Assembly: GCA_949751835.1 (NCBI GenBank)
Contig: CATKHK010000044.1
Coordinates: 62,001 to 126,000, forward strand
DNA from: Blepharisma japonicum
Taxonomy: Eukaryota > Ciliophora > Heterotrichea > Heterotrichida > Blepharismidae
Direction of reading: 5' to 3'
DNA: 64,000 nt
The notes beneath the pieces are model-generated. The model saw nothing but the letters and a program-made list of their open reading frames with translations. It searched no databases and was not told the DNA's origin. The first letter of the stretch is position 1. The number at the start of each line of letters is the position of its first letter. This document shows, piece after piece, positions 45,301 to 56,039 of this stretch. The translations under genes were made by a program, and so were the position numbers.

Positions 45301-45900
45301 ATGGAACAGCGCAACAAAACAGAAAAAAATAATTGGGTGAAGCTGACAAATGTGCTCAAATTCAACTACAGGTATGAAGGAGAAGCAAAATATGGACTCC
45401 CACATGGGTATGGCTTATGTACCTTTACAAATGGCTCAACTTATAAAGGAGAATTCTAGTTTGGAGTTTTTGTGGATTTGGGGAATTAAAATATAATTCA
45501 AGTTCTCTATATACAAGGTAACTGGTCAGGTAGTAAAAAATGTGGCTATGGTAAACAAACCTATACCCTCAAATCAAATTAAATTTACGTCAAGAATATT
45601 TGTGGATTATTCAAAAGAAACTAAATACATAAATTTAAAGATGGATAAGTTTATGATGGTGGATATTGTGAGAAGAAAAATGGGAAAGGAGTCATTTATT
45701 ATGCCGATGGATCAAGGAACGAAGGAAATTTTTATTGAGGATTACCTTCTGGAAATGGAAAGTTCTTATACACAACTGGCAATTGCTTTGAGGGAATGTG
45801 GGAAGAGATTTTTGAAAAATATTTAAAAGATATTGAGAAAGATTGGGCAAAAGCATACAATCTGAAAAAAATAAAAAGGAATAAGAAAAGAAAAGCATCT
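45301..45900 (+). pseudogene. Decayed MORN-repeat gene
   Basis: From ATG at 45301 about 48 codons read WVKLTNVLKFNYRYEGEAKY, GLPHGYGLCTFTNGSTYKGE, which aligns with residues 94-140 of the intact MORN gene at 46456. The frame then hits TAG at 45457. Further MORN units continue in shifted frames (YDGGYCEKKNGKGVIYYADG near 45650, GLPSGNGKFLYTTGNCFEGM near 45745), separated by TAA/TAG and frameshifts that no 15-nt intron repairs. The homology ends in a LKDIEKDWAKAY segment equivalent to LEDKEKDWQTFF of the intact gene. It is a full-length but decayed tandem relative. Confidence 0.82.
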
Positions 45901-46455
45901 AACGGGAAGAATTTAAGCTCGCACTGGAGAGCTAACAATCTCTCAAACTAAAAGAAATGCTCAACTAATTTACTGGCAAATCAACTCTTCAAGGTTGATA
46001 TTCAAACATAGTTGGTATTTGATAAATTAAATAATTAGCTCGACAAATATTATTAATTAGCCGAGTTTCCATTTGAGGAGGCAATGTATTTGCAGCCACC
46101 AGTTGCAGCAATCAATGATAAAATAATGAAATTAATCAAGCAATAAATGAAGCTCAAAATTCAATATGAGAATGACTTGGCATTTTTAAATGCTTCAAAT
46201 AAAAAATTTAAGGACTACTAAATAAATCTAAGGCTGTTTGTGTAAATTTAAATTTTTAAGACACTTTAAGATTTTTAATGAAGTTCATATATCTTGTAAT
46301 GAATTTTGGCATGACCTTAACGACTAAAATCTTGAAAACTATGCTGGATGAATAAACTAACATTGATCTTTACAAAATACAATTCAATGATAAGCATTTT
46401 GCTGTTAATATTAAATATTTTTCTAAACTTAATTAGCCCCATTATAATAATAATA
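45901..46455. other. Spacer between decayed and intact MORN genes
   Basis: 555 bp, AT-rich, containing the promoter of the intact MORN gene. No gene is visible other than the optional upstream ATGs of that gene. Confidence 0.45.
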
Positions 46456-47553
46456 ATGGCCGAACATTTCCAGTCATCAAATGCAGACTTTGTTGATCTA
46501 TCCGAAGTGCCTGTAAAAACTGATTCATCTCATCAAGGTGCAAAAGAAATGATAGTCAGGGTTCTCAAAATATTTGAATACATAGAAACATTAATTGAAG
46601 AAAGAAAGCAGCTTGGCACTGATCCAAACAAATTTCATTATATAAGAGATGCAGGAAACCCAATTAATCAAATTTATCAGGATAGAGAAGAATCTAAAAA
46701 TAAATTATGATATCATGAAATAAGCAAGACTAGCTGAAAAAAGCTAACAAATCTGCATGAATTCAACGATAAATATGAAGGTGAGACAAAATATGGAATT
46801 CCAAATGGAATAGGCTCATACACATTCGGAGATGGCTCAGTATATACTGGCGAGTTTTTAGTTGGTAAAATTTGCGGTTTTGGAGCTTTGGAGTCTCCTT
46901 CAGGCTTATTATATGCTGGTGCGTGATCAAAAAATAAGAAATGTGGAGGTGGCAAACAGATTTGTGAAAATGGAGATATTTATGAAGGCTATTTTAAGGA
47001 TAATAAATTCGATGGAAATGGTATTTATTATTTTAAAAGTGGAAAGCGCCAATCTGGGTATTTTACATATGGATATCTATCAAAGGGAGTGTATGAGTAT
47101 CCAGATGGGAAAGTTTATGATGGTGATTTATGAAATAATAAAAGAAGCTCAACTTCAACTGGAACAACTTATTATATAGATGGTTCCAGATATATTGGGA
47201 GATTTAGAGATGATTTTCCTTATAAAACGGGTAAATTTGTTGATTCAAATGGTGAGGTTTTTGAAGGAAATTGCGATGAAATTTTTTTTGCGTTTTTGGA
47301 AGATAAAGAAAAAGATTGGCAAACTTTTTTTAGAAATAAACCTAAAAAAGGCAATAATAAATTTTTAATAAATTGCAGGAACAAAAATTTAATAAACAAT
47401 CAAATAGAAGCAAACAATGAAAGGGAAGGTCTTATTATTAATAAATTGAAAAATGAGCAAGTTGAAACAATGAATGAAAGCAGAGGTTGTATAAAGAAGT
47501 GTCTTGGTTTCTTTTTTAAATGTCTTCAAGCAGGGAGTTTAAAAGAAGATTAA
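46456..47553 (+). CDS. MORN-repeat protein
   Basis: 365 codons from ATG at 46456 (MAEHFQSSNADFVDLSEV) to TAA at 47551-47553; TGA=Trp at 46708, 46735, 46924 and 47128. An in-frame ATG at 46348 would add a hydrophobic, AT-encoded leader that I think is untranslated upstream sequence. Residues about 105-270 hold seven or so MORN units (YEGETKYGIPNGIGSYTF, YTGEFLVGKICGFGAL, YEGYFKDNKFDGNGIYYF, YDGDLWNNKRSS, YIGRFRDDFPYKTGKF). The N-terminal 95 residues are helical, and the C-terminus ends in a Cys-containing basic segment (CIKKCLGFFFKCLQ), possibly membrane-binding. MORN proteins link membranes to cytoskeleton or bind phospholipids; in ciliates they occur in cortex and cilia. Confidence 0.85.
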
Positions 47554-47602
47554 TTCTTTATAAATTTAATAAATTTATTTTTAGCTAAGAATATCTGTAA
47601 AA

Positions 47603-48892
47603 ATGAAATGTTGGAAATCACACTGCCAGAATGAAGTCAAAGTGTTTTGCCAATGTGTAAGTCCTTGGAAATTTTCATGTGCTAAACATTTTATTGAGCA
47701 TATTGATCTCGATGAAATTAATGATCATCAGCCAAGCACTTTATACAAAAAACCTGCTTCTAATACCAAAATAGGTCTAATTAATGAGCTTGAAAGATCA
47801 TCAGTAGAATTAACTAGCTTCAAGAACGAATTGACTGAAAAAGTAACCCAAAAAATCCAAACTCTCCAAAATTTATTAAACAAAGCATTAAGTTTAATAG
47901 AAGAGATTAGCTCAAAGCAAAAAATTCTTTGAGAAAAGCTAGAGAGAATTGAAATCATCCCGAAATTTAGTCTAAATCCTTACGAAGAGTTATTGAATTT
48001 GCCTATTGATAAAGCTCTATGAAATTTGAAGAGTTTCACTTATAGTGTTAAACATTTAAATTTTACAGTAGAAGATATTTTAACAGCTAAATGAGATCTA
48101 AACTTAAGCATCAAACTAATCAGTGAGTGGGATCCAAAAGAAATTGTCTTTTTTAGAAATAACTCAAAAACTCTTACCAAAATTGATTTACAAAGCTTCA
48201 AATCATTAGAAAAGCCGCTAGAATTGGAAGATAATGCATACCAAGCAGCGATATCAATGTGCCAAGTACCTGGGAAAGGATTATTTTGTTATGGGAATCA
48301 TCCAGGGAAAGGAACAGCATATATCTTACATCCTGATTACTCAATTGAAAAACTTGAATCAGGACCTCCAAGTGGGAATATGAGTGCAGCGTTCTATGAA
48401 GATTCCATATATCTTTTTGGAGGATGGGATCCTACCGGTAACCCTTGAAATAAAGCATTTAAATATAGTTTGCAAGGCAATAATTGGATGACTATCAGCG
48501 AATTAAAAGAGAATGATGCATTCATTTCAAATATCGTCACTGATGAAGGAATATTATTGGTTGGGTACCTTAGTGCTAAACTTTATAGATATGATATTGA
48601 ATGCGACTCATACTTTGAGCTAGCTTCTTTTACTGCATCCACTTGCAAAATACTATGTCATTCCTCGAGCAGAAATTTTCTTATTCAGACTTCTGGAGAT
48701 ATATATGAAAACAACCCAAGATGCTTAAGTGAGTGAGCTGCGGTCGAAAAATTCACAGAGCAGATTGGTAGAGCCCCAGTCTTATATTCTGTAACTTATG
48801 ATGATTCTACATATTTCTTAGATGAATCATTAAATCTTTTCAGATTTAACTTCAAAAAGTTGAACTTAAAGAAGATTACAATTCAGAAATAG
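47603..48892 (+). CDS. B-box / coiled-coil / kelch-like protein (copy K2)
   Basis: 429 codons, ATG at 47603 to TAG at 48890-48892. TGA=Trp at several sites (for example 47930 and 48446). The start MKCWKSHCQNEVKVFCQC, then FSCAKHFIEH, is the same B-box-like Cys/His pattern as in copies K1 and K3. The coiled coil (about 60-115) is much shorter than in K1. Kelch-like strands follow: GKGLFCYGNHPGKGTAYI, NMSAAFYEDSIYLFGGWD, AFKYSLQGNNWMTISELK. It is only 49 bp downstream of the MORN gene, same strand. Function unknown; a scaffold or ubiquitin-ligase adaptor is possible by architecture. Confidence 0.8.
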
Positions 48893-48964
48893 CCTTAAAA
48901 TATTATCATAAAGTAGAATTAGCATAATTAAATTTCTGCAAATAAGGCATGAAAGAGTAAGTTT

Positions 48965-48977
48965 AAAGATTTAAAAA
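48965..48977. repeat. 13-nt direct repeat, left copy
   Basis: AAAGATTTAAAAA, identical to 50435-50447. The two copies bracket the minus-strand block holding the ABCC and receptor fragments. The sequence is AT-rich, so chance is possible. Confidence 0.45.
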
Positions 48978-49008
48978 AATGAATTATTATGCTCTATAAA
49001 AGCTTTGT

Positions 49009-49337
49009 TTATTCCAAGTAGGATTGCTTGTTAGAGCCCTCTATCTTAATGGCAGCTTCTGTGCTTTGCATACCGATATTTTTATTGATAAAGCCATTGC
49101 TTGGACTCTCCAATTTGTCCTTGAGACAAAGAAGCCTACTGTCCATTTCTCCACAAATGCTTAAAAGGCACATATCACTTAGAGGCACAATGTTTAATAT
49201 ATTTTGAGGTGCCTTCAGAATCTTTCTAATGAATTTTCTTTGTATACGCTTTATCACCTTAATTATGGAATAGTTTACTGCAGCGCATTTCTCTATTAAC
49301 TCTCTTATTATTACCGTAAAAATTTTTACCTACAAAA
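49009..49337 (-). pseudogene. ABCC transporter fragment (first part of TMD2), inverted
   Basis: On the minus strand from about 49337 the translation reads REMRCSKLFHN, a TAA, then RIQRKFIRKILKAPQNILNI and VPLSDMCLLS ... GEMDS. This matches the ABCC/MRP TMD2 motif LHxKmlxxILxAPmxFFDxTPxGRIlNrFSxDxDxlD, with in-frame stop and lost residues. It is the part that should precede the plus-strand ABCC fragment at 50437, but it lies in the opposite orientation and next to a receptor fragment. Confidence 0.7.
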
Positions 49338-50436
49338 ATTCGACCATTTGTTTGTACCGCATGAGTAAGCTGTCCTTTGTACTCCTCAAAGTCACTATTC
49401 GAGTACCCAGCTTTTATCATCCTTTTATCCTCATCATTCAGTACTTTAATACCATTTTTATTAGCCACATTCATAAAACCACCATACAAAGTCTTTCCAA
49501 AAGTTGAGTCTTCATAAATAATTACAATATTTTTTCATCCAAAAATCCCCATCATGCGTGCCATTGTGCTTGAATGAAGTTCAAAGCCTTCTGCAACCCT
49601 AACAAACTCCGGATACTGGCTTTGATCATTTAGTTTTGGGTCAATGCAAAGATCTCCTATTACTGGAATTTTTAATCCAATTTCTCGAAAATCATTGATT
49701 GTCCCAAAACACACGTAATCATGAAGTGAGGCTATAAAAACTACCCCAAGCACATCTTTCTGCTTAAGCAAACAATTATAAGAAAAATTATGTTCATAGC
49801 ACTCAACACTGCAATCAGATTCGTGAATGATAATATTGAAATTTTGAATAAGGTTCATTTCGATTGCATATTTGATAGCATATACTGTTGGAATTCTGAT
49901 ATTTCAATTGCCGTTGTGAACAACTCCATCATAGTTTGAAGTACCATCAGAAACGGAGATGGTTATTTTTGAATTTTCGGAGTCAGGATAATCATATGCT
50001 TGTCCAGAAAATAATGGGTTTTGAAAAAGTGTGAGATTTCCATTGAGAATTTTGCCAATTATTACATTTTGACCATTTTGGACATTGACAATTGAAAAAT
50101 TATGGTGACCTCTAAGTGTTGTATCCAAAGAGTTTTTTATGGAAAATTTTGACATAGAAGAAGCATCAATTTTTTGTAAGATATCTAAAACTAAGGCAAC
50201 TTTGTATTCCTCAGAGCTTTTTGTGAATTCTAAGCCTTCTTGAACTACAATAAGTAAGCCATCTTGCTTTGAGCCTCATATGCTCTTACTTCAAAGTAAA
50301 ATTCCCGAGTTCTTGACATACATTTTATTGCTGATTAAAGAGCATATCAGTTTTTTAGTGCCTTCTCCTTCACTTAATATGACAATATTTTGTAACCCTG
50401 TCGTCTTCACTTCTTTCCCTATAAAATTATTAGTAA
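49338..50436 (-). pseudogene. 1.1-kb fragment of a receptor gene (copy of 54424-55522)
   Basis: 1099 bp that align without net length change to 54424-55522 inside receptor R3, roughly 93% identical by eye. Both ends of the match are sharp. The fragment keeps an open frame for about 366 codons with TGA=Trp (for example FSIVNVQNGQNVIIGKILNG and PEFVRVAEGFELHSSTMARM) but has no start codon, signal peptide, or membrane domain. It covers only the middle of the ectodomain. It is bounded by ABCC fragments on both sides. Confidence 0.9.
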
Positions 50437-50447
50437 AGATTTAAAAA
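50435..50447. repeat. 13-nt direct repeat, right copy
   Basis: AAAGATTTAAAAA, matching 48965-48977; it sits exactly at the junction between the receptor fragment and the ABCC fragment. Confidence 0.45.
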
Positions 50448-51597
50448 GGGTTGAATTGACTTCAAAAAACCCTGTTTTATCCTTATGTAACGCTACGGTG
50501 AATGGAATATTTACAAAAAGGTCATTAGACCTTCGTGAACAATGCATTAAAGATGTGAAGAATGCTGTCACTGCAAGTCTTAGAGCAATGTTTACTTATT
50601 AAATGATTTTAAGGTTCTACCTGAGCTATACTGATCTTGGCTCAGTTTTTTTGATATATTAGGTGTTATGATACTAGTTTTATATAAAGACAGTATTAAT
50701 GAAAGTTTGCATGCCATCATTATCTCCCTCACAATCTCTGTTTCAAACTTAGTCATTTATTGGGTAAAAACTGTTTTAGAAACAGAAAAACAAAGGGCAT
50801 CACCACAAAGACTCATAGAATATGCTGATATTCCTGAAGAACGAGTCTTTAAAACTGAAGTTCCACTTATAATTGAAAAAGGATAGATTGAAATAAGGAA
50901 CTTTCTATGAGATATAGAAACAACTCTCATTCTCTATTGAGCCTGGACAAAATGTTGGCATTGTTAGAAGAACAGAGCTGGCAATTCTTCAATCATGCAA
51001 GTCTTATTTCGGTTAATCAACCCTACTTCTGGTACTATTCTTATTGATGGGCAAGATTAAAAATTGTTTGCATCAGCTAAGAAAACAATGTCAGTTATTC
51101 CTCAATCGCCTACTATATTTTTGGCAAGCTTCAGAGATAATCTTGATCCATTTCACGAGCTCTCCGAAGGTGAAATCTTAATTGCATTAAAACAAGCAAG
51201 GCTTACTGAATTGATTAATTCCTTTCCTAAAGGAATAAACACAATTTTAGCAGGAGAAGGTGGAAATTTCTCTGATGGTCAAAAAAAATTGGTGTGCTTG
51301 GCAAAAGCTCTTATTCGGAAAGATAAAATTGTCATGATGGATGAAGCAACTGCAAATATAGACCCAGAATAGGATAGGCTTATAAAAAAAGATTGGGAAA
51401 ATGTTTAGGGAAGCTGTAATGCTTATAGTAGTACATAATTTGAGGACAAAAATAGACGCCGATATAATTATTGTTATGAAGCAAAGAATCAGGAATGCCA
51501 AGTGAGTTAAGAATAAGAAAATCTTTATTCAGAAAATGATAATGTCAACAGGACCACAGGAATCTCAGTATTTACTCAATTTTTCTAATCAGCAATA
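50437..51597 (+). pseudogene. ABCC (MRP-type) ABC transporter 3' fragment, decayed
   Basis: Translation follows the second half of ABCC proteins: LKRVELTSKNPVLSLCNATV (TMD2), then SPQRLIEYADIPEE (the linker before NBD2), then RLINPTSGTILIDGQD, MSVIPQSPTIFLASFRDNLD and GGNFSDGQKKLVCLAKALIR (an NBD2 signature in which LSxGQ is changed to FSDGQ), Walker B KIVMMDEATANID, and a C-terminal tail ending at TAA near 51597. The frame is broken by TAG at 50884, a shift in the Walker A region (weakly readable as GRTG-like), TAA at 51058 and TAG at 51370. No TMD1/NBD1 is present, so it is not functional. Confidence 0.88.
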
Positions 51598-51762
51598 AAA
51601 AGTTTAGCATTGTAAATAATTTTTTTCTGTTGAGATTTAAGTTTAAGCTTATTTCAGAAACCACAAAAGAATAAATATATAAGCATTAAATTATATGTTT
51701 GATCTGCTCATTAGCATTTAAATGCAATTATTTTACAAATATTTAATATAATAGATTAAATT

Positions 51763-52425
51763 TTAATAAGACTTTTCTATACGCTCCTTTAGTTCAATTG
51801 CTTTTGCTAACAGATCTTCGTTCTTATCTATTTGTATCTTTTTTAGTAAAATTTTTTTTTCAATTTTATCTATTTGCTCCGTTAAAGATTGCTCATACCG
51901 AACTTTTGGAATTAAGCCCAATGCAATTATAGCCCATCTAATTCCATTTTCATGCCTCGACCCAACAAAATTTGGCTCTCCTACCATTTCTTTCATTTTC
52001 TCCCTGACTTCTGGAAATCTATCCATATCATCATATTTTCAACTTGCTACCTTGTCAAATCTTAAATTTAAAAGCCAAAGATCTAAAGGTTGTATTTTTT
52101 TAGCATGCCTGACTCAATTCTTTTGCTTTTTAAAAAAACCTGGCAAATATCCCATAGGAATACCATACTTCACACCACGCATCATTGGTGCTGGAGTCTA
52201 TTTAATAAATACAGCAAAGGGAGCCAGCTTCGCTTTGGACTTGCTAATTTTTTTCAAAATGCTTGATCTGTGAGCTTTTACTAAGTCATTATAAATTAAA
52301 AGATATGAAAATTCGACTTTATTTGCATTAATATGGTTCTCTAGCTTTTGAGCAAGATTTGCTATAGAATCCTTAAGAGATAAGTCTGTGTCTAGTATAT
52401 TAATCAATTTTGCATAAATTTCCAT
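51763..52425 (-). CDS. Hypothetical protein, possibly mitochondrial
   Basis: 215 residues after removing a 15-nt intron (52198-52212); ATG at 52425, TAA at 51763. TGA=Trp at two sites. I do not recognise the family. The middle contains a Gly/Pro/Met-rich stretch right after the intron (TPAPMMRGVKYGIPMGYLPG) followed by LDLWLLNLRFDKVASWKYDD and MKEMVGEPNFVGSRHENGIR. The C-terminus is a coiled coil (IEKKILLKKIQIDKNEDLLA). The N-terminus is not a clear targeting signal. The intact frame and intron make a real gene likely in the midst of pseudogenes. Confidence 0.65.
52198..52212 (-). other. 15-nt intron in hypothetical gene
   Basis: On the minus strand: GTATTTATTAAATAG, phase 0, with an in-frame TAG at its end. 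Confidence 0.85.
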
Positions 52426-52568
52426 TTTTATATTGTCCAGAAAAATTTGATTTATTCTGTACTATAAAAGTTTTCCAAAACAATTGCTTATTAAAACCCT
52501 CAATCTAGAATACGAAAATTATGTTAGATAATTATTATAATTACTCTGTCTGGAAAATTTATGACTAC

Positions 52569-55500
52569 CTATATCCCATTATTGAAATCAAGAGACTCAT
52601 CCGAAAATCCTTTCGGTGAATTTAGTTTGCTTTTAGAATCAACCATTGAGTACTTATGCTTCATGGACTCAGAAATTTCACTCGGAGATATTCTTGTTGA
52701 AAACTCGAACTTGAAGAACAAACTGATATCTTTTCCTGGAACTGAAAATAGTAAATTTGGATAATACTTTTCTTCAAAAATATAACCAAAAATAATCAAG
52801 CATATTCATCCTCCAATCAATATTGAACTCCATATAATTATGCTGGCATCATTCATTAAAAAATAAATAGACGAAAGAATCACATTTCATGTCACAGCCA
52901 GAATTGAAAATATTGCTCATAAGTTGGTCCGATTGTAATTGTAAGGCTTTTTTATAAGTGTATATATCAAACTCAAAATGAGCAATAAAATATATATAAG
53001 TCCATGTAAAGATTTACTATATTTTCCTAAAGTGGCATTTAGAGCAATTGCTATTGTTTGAAGGATGCTTTTGGCTATACAATAGTGCTGGTTACAATAA
53101 ATGTTTTTTTCTGAGCTAAGAATTTCATAATAAGGCCTAAATATTATGGTAATAGGAATAAAAAAAAGAAGTGCTATTGAGGCAATTATAGCAACGGTTA
53201 AATGCCAACTTTGCCAGCAAGAATAGTTGCAGTCACCATACAAGAATGAGTCATACAAGCTTGAGCTTGTACCTTTTGTACATCTAAATACTGAAAACAT
53301 TGAATTTATCACAGGAATAAAGAGTAGATTACTAATATGGGGTAGCAGCTCTCTGGAGATTTCACAAATAAATACTATAAAACCCCACATGATTTTTTTA
53401 TCAGCCTTGCATAGTATCAATATATTAGAAACCAACACAGCTGCACTAATTGCAAAAGCTGCATTAATTCCCGGTCAGAAAATTTTGCTGTCATATTTTT
53501 CAGAATTTGCCAAATTTCCTGATATAAAGTAAAATGGATCAGACATTTCTGAATAAAAAAAGCAAGGACCTAATGCTAAAAGCTGCACAGTTTCTATCAA
53601 AATACAAATAATTACAATATAGTCTTGGAATTTAATTTCTTTTTTATCAGTAATAACAGGAAATGACAAATTTCAGGATTTTTTTAAAGCGAAGCTGGAT
53701 ATTCCTAAAGCTATGACAGTCCAAAAACTGACCAAGGAAAAATAAGCGGTTTTTCCTGAATCAGAATTTTGAACTTGTCTACTCGTAAATGGACAATTTA
53801 TAGAATCAACCCTTATGTCACTAGGAGGTATAGTTCCTCCATCAGGAAAAATAATAGTTTGATCAAAAGTTAACACAGGATTTCTTACAATAGAATAGGA
53901 GCCAACTGGGATATCTCGCCACACACCAGTTGTACTATTTGGTATAAGGTTATTAATCCCTACTATCATTTCTTCAGGTTCATTTGTATAAGGCGACATA
54001 ACTAATTTTCCAGTACAGCTAATAATTTTTTGCCTTCTTACTGCTTTAAGAAAAGTATCACGGTCAGTATAGTCATCTCCAAATTGGATCAAGGAATTTA
54101 ACGCGTTTACAACAATCCACCCTGTATTAAAAGAAAGGCATTGGAAAGAGAGAGGAGGCCGATTCCAATATTCTTGTATGCCGTTATAAGCTAGCTTTCC
54201 TAAATCTCCTATTCACTCAGCCTGGAAAAAGGTTAACGACCCGAAGTATAGATTTTTGCATTTATCGATGACATCTTGTTCTAAGCCTATTGCATAGGTA
54301 CCAAACCATGAAACTGTTTCATAGCATAAAAATATGGCGTCTCCTCTTCTCAGACCTAAATCATACAAATGTCCAGTTATATAAAAATAGCTTGAAAGAT
54401 CAATGAACACAAAAAGGGCAAATATTCGACCATTTGTTTGTACCGCATGAGTAAGCTGCCCTTTGTACTCCTCAAAGTCACTATTCGAGTACCCAGCTTT
54501 TATCATCCTTTTATCTTCATCATTCAGTACTTTAATACCATTTTTATTAGCCACATTCATAAAACCGCCATATAAAGTCTTTCCAAAAGTCGAATTCTCA
54601 TAAATAATTACAATATTTTTTCATCCAAAAATCCCCATCATACGTGCCATTGTGCTTGAATGAAGTTCAAAGCCTTTTACAACCCTAACAAACTCCGGAT
54701 ATTGGCTTTGATCATTTAGTTTTGGGTCAATACAAAGATCTCCTAGTACTGGAATTTTTACTCCCATTTCTCGAAAATCATTGATTGTCCCAAAACATAC
54801 GTCATCATGAAGCGAGGCTATAAAAACAACCCCAAACTCATCATTCTGCTTAAGCAAGCAATTATAAGAAAAATTATGTTCATAGTACTCAGCACTGCAA
54901 TCAGAGTCGTGAATGATAATATTGAAATTTTGAATAAGGTTTATTTCGATTGCATATTTAATTGCATATATTGCTGAAACTCTTACAATTCAATTCCCGT
55001 TGTGAACAATTCCATCATAGTTTGAATTGCCATCAGAAACGGAGATGGTTAATTTCGAATTCTCGGAGTCAGGATAATCATATGTTTGCCCAGGAAATAA
55101 TGGGTTTTGAAAAAGTGTGAGATTTCCATTGAGAATTGTGCCAATTATTACTCTTTGACCGTTTTGGGTGTTGACAATTGTAAAGCTATGATGGTCTCTC
55201 AGTTTTGTATCCAAAGAGTTTTTTATGGAAAATTTTGAAGTAGATGAGGCATCAATTTTTTGTAAGATATGCAAAACTGAGGCGACTTCGTATTCCTCAG
55301 CGCTTTCTGCAAATTCTAAGCCTTCTTGAACTACAATAAGTAAGCCATCTTGTTTTGAGCCTCATATGCTCTTACTTCAAAGTAAAACTCCTGCGTTCTT
55401 AACATACATTTTATTGCTGATTAAAGACCATATCAGTTTTTTAGTGCCTTCTCCTTCATTTAATATGACAATATTTTGTAACCCTGTCGTCTTCACTTCT

Positions 55501-56039
55501 TTCCCTATAAAATTATTAGTAACATCTTGGCTTTTATCATTTGGGTAGCAAAATTCCTGCTTTTTCTCTGCTTCTCCTTGAAAAAATTCACTAAGTTTTA
55601 TTGATTCAGCCAAATCACTATAAATCAAGTTGTACTGATACCATTTTAAATAAACTAATAGGCTTTTTAAAGCTTCATAATGAGCCTTTTCAGGTAGCAA
55701 TGAAAAGTAGTCTCATTCCATTTCTTTTTTAAATGGCTCTCCAATTATTATATGAATGAAACCAAACTCTTTTGCTGCTCTAGTTAGCTTTACTTGAAGG
55801 ATAAGATTGAAAGTAGCATCAATTAGAATATTAGAGTCTTTTACTGAATCATCGATAGGATCTTCTGGTTTTAAACTGACTAAGTTTAGCTCAGTTAAGT
55901 TCATATAATATATTTGAATAGAGTTGGTCAATTCGCTGAGTAATAATTGATTTGTTTCTTGGCTAATTGCAATATCAAGCCTTGAAAAAGCTGAAGCTAT
56001 ATGAATAAAGACTAGAGAAATGATCATAGTTTTAATCAA
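52569..56039 (-). CDS. Large receptor-like membrane protein (copy R3)
   Basis: 1156 codons, ATG at 56039 to TAG at 52569, open with many TGA=Trp. Signal peptide MIKTMIISLVFIHIASAFS, then an ectodomain of about 740 residues with binding-protein-like units: SSKSIWGSKQDGLLIVVQEG, NIVIIYENSTFGKTLYGGFM, GLRRGDAIFLCYETVSWFG, LSFNTGWIVVNALNSL. The membrane part begins near 768; about nine hydrophobic segments follow with shared motifs GDCNYSCWQSWHL, RPYYEI, NIYCNQHYCIAK, HGLIYILLL and KKPYNYNRTNLW. The cytoplasmic tail is short (about 55 residues) and Ser/Lys-rich. R1 and R3 align over their whole length. It is the source, or shares the source, of the fragment at 49338-50436. Confidence 0.8.
54424..55522 (-). 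repeat. Segment duplicated at 49338-50436
   Basis: The 1099-bp part of receptor R3 that matches the fragment 4-5 kb to the left, same orientation, with no net gap. The identical length and preserved frame suggest a recent copy. Confidence 0.88.

Noticed and set aside
46348-46455. Upstream ATG giving the MORN protein a hydrophobic N-terminal leader
   Set aside because: The leader is encoded by AT-rich sequence typical of spacers and is unlike MORN proteins; 46456 gives a hydrophilic start. Not fully excluded.
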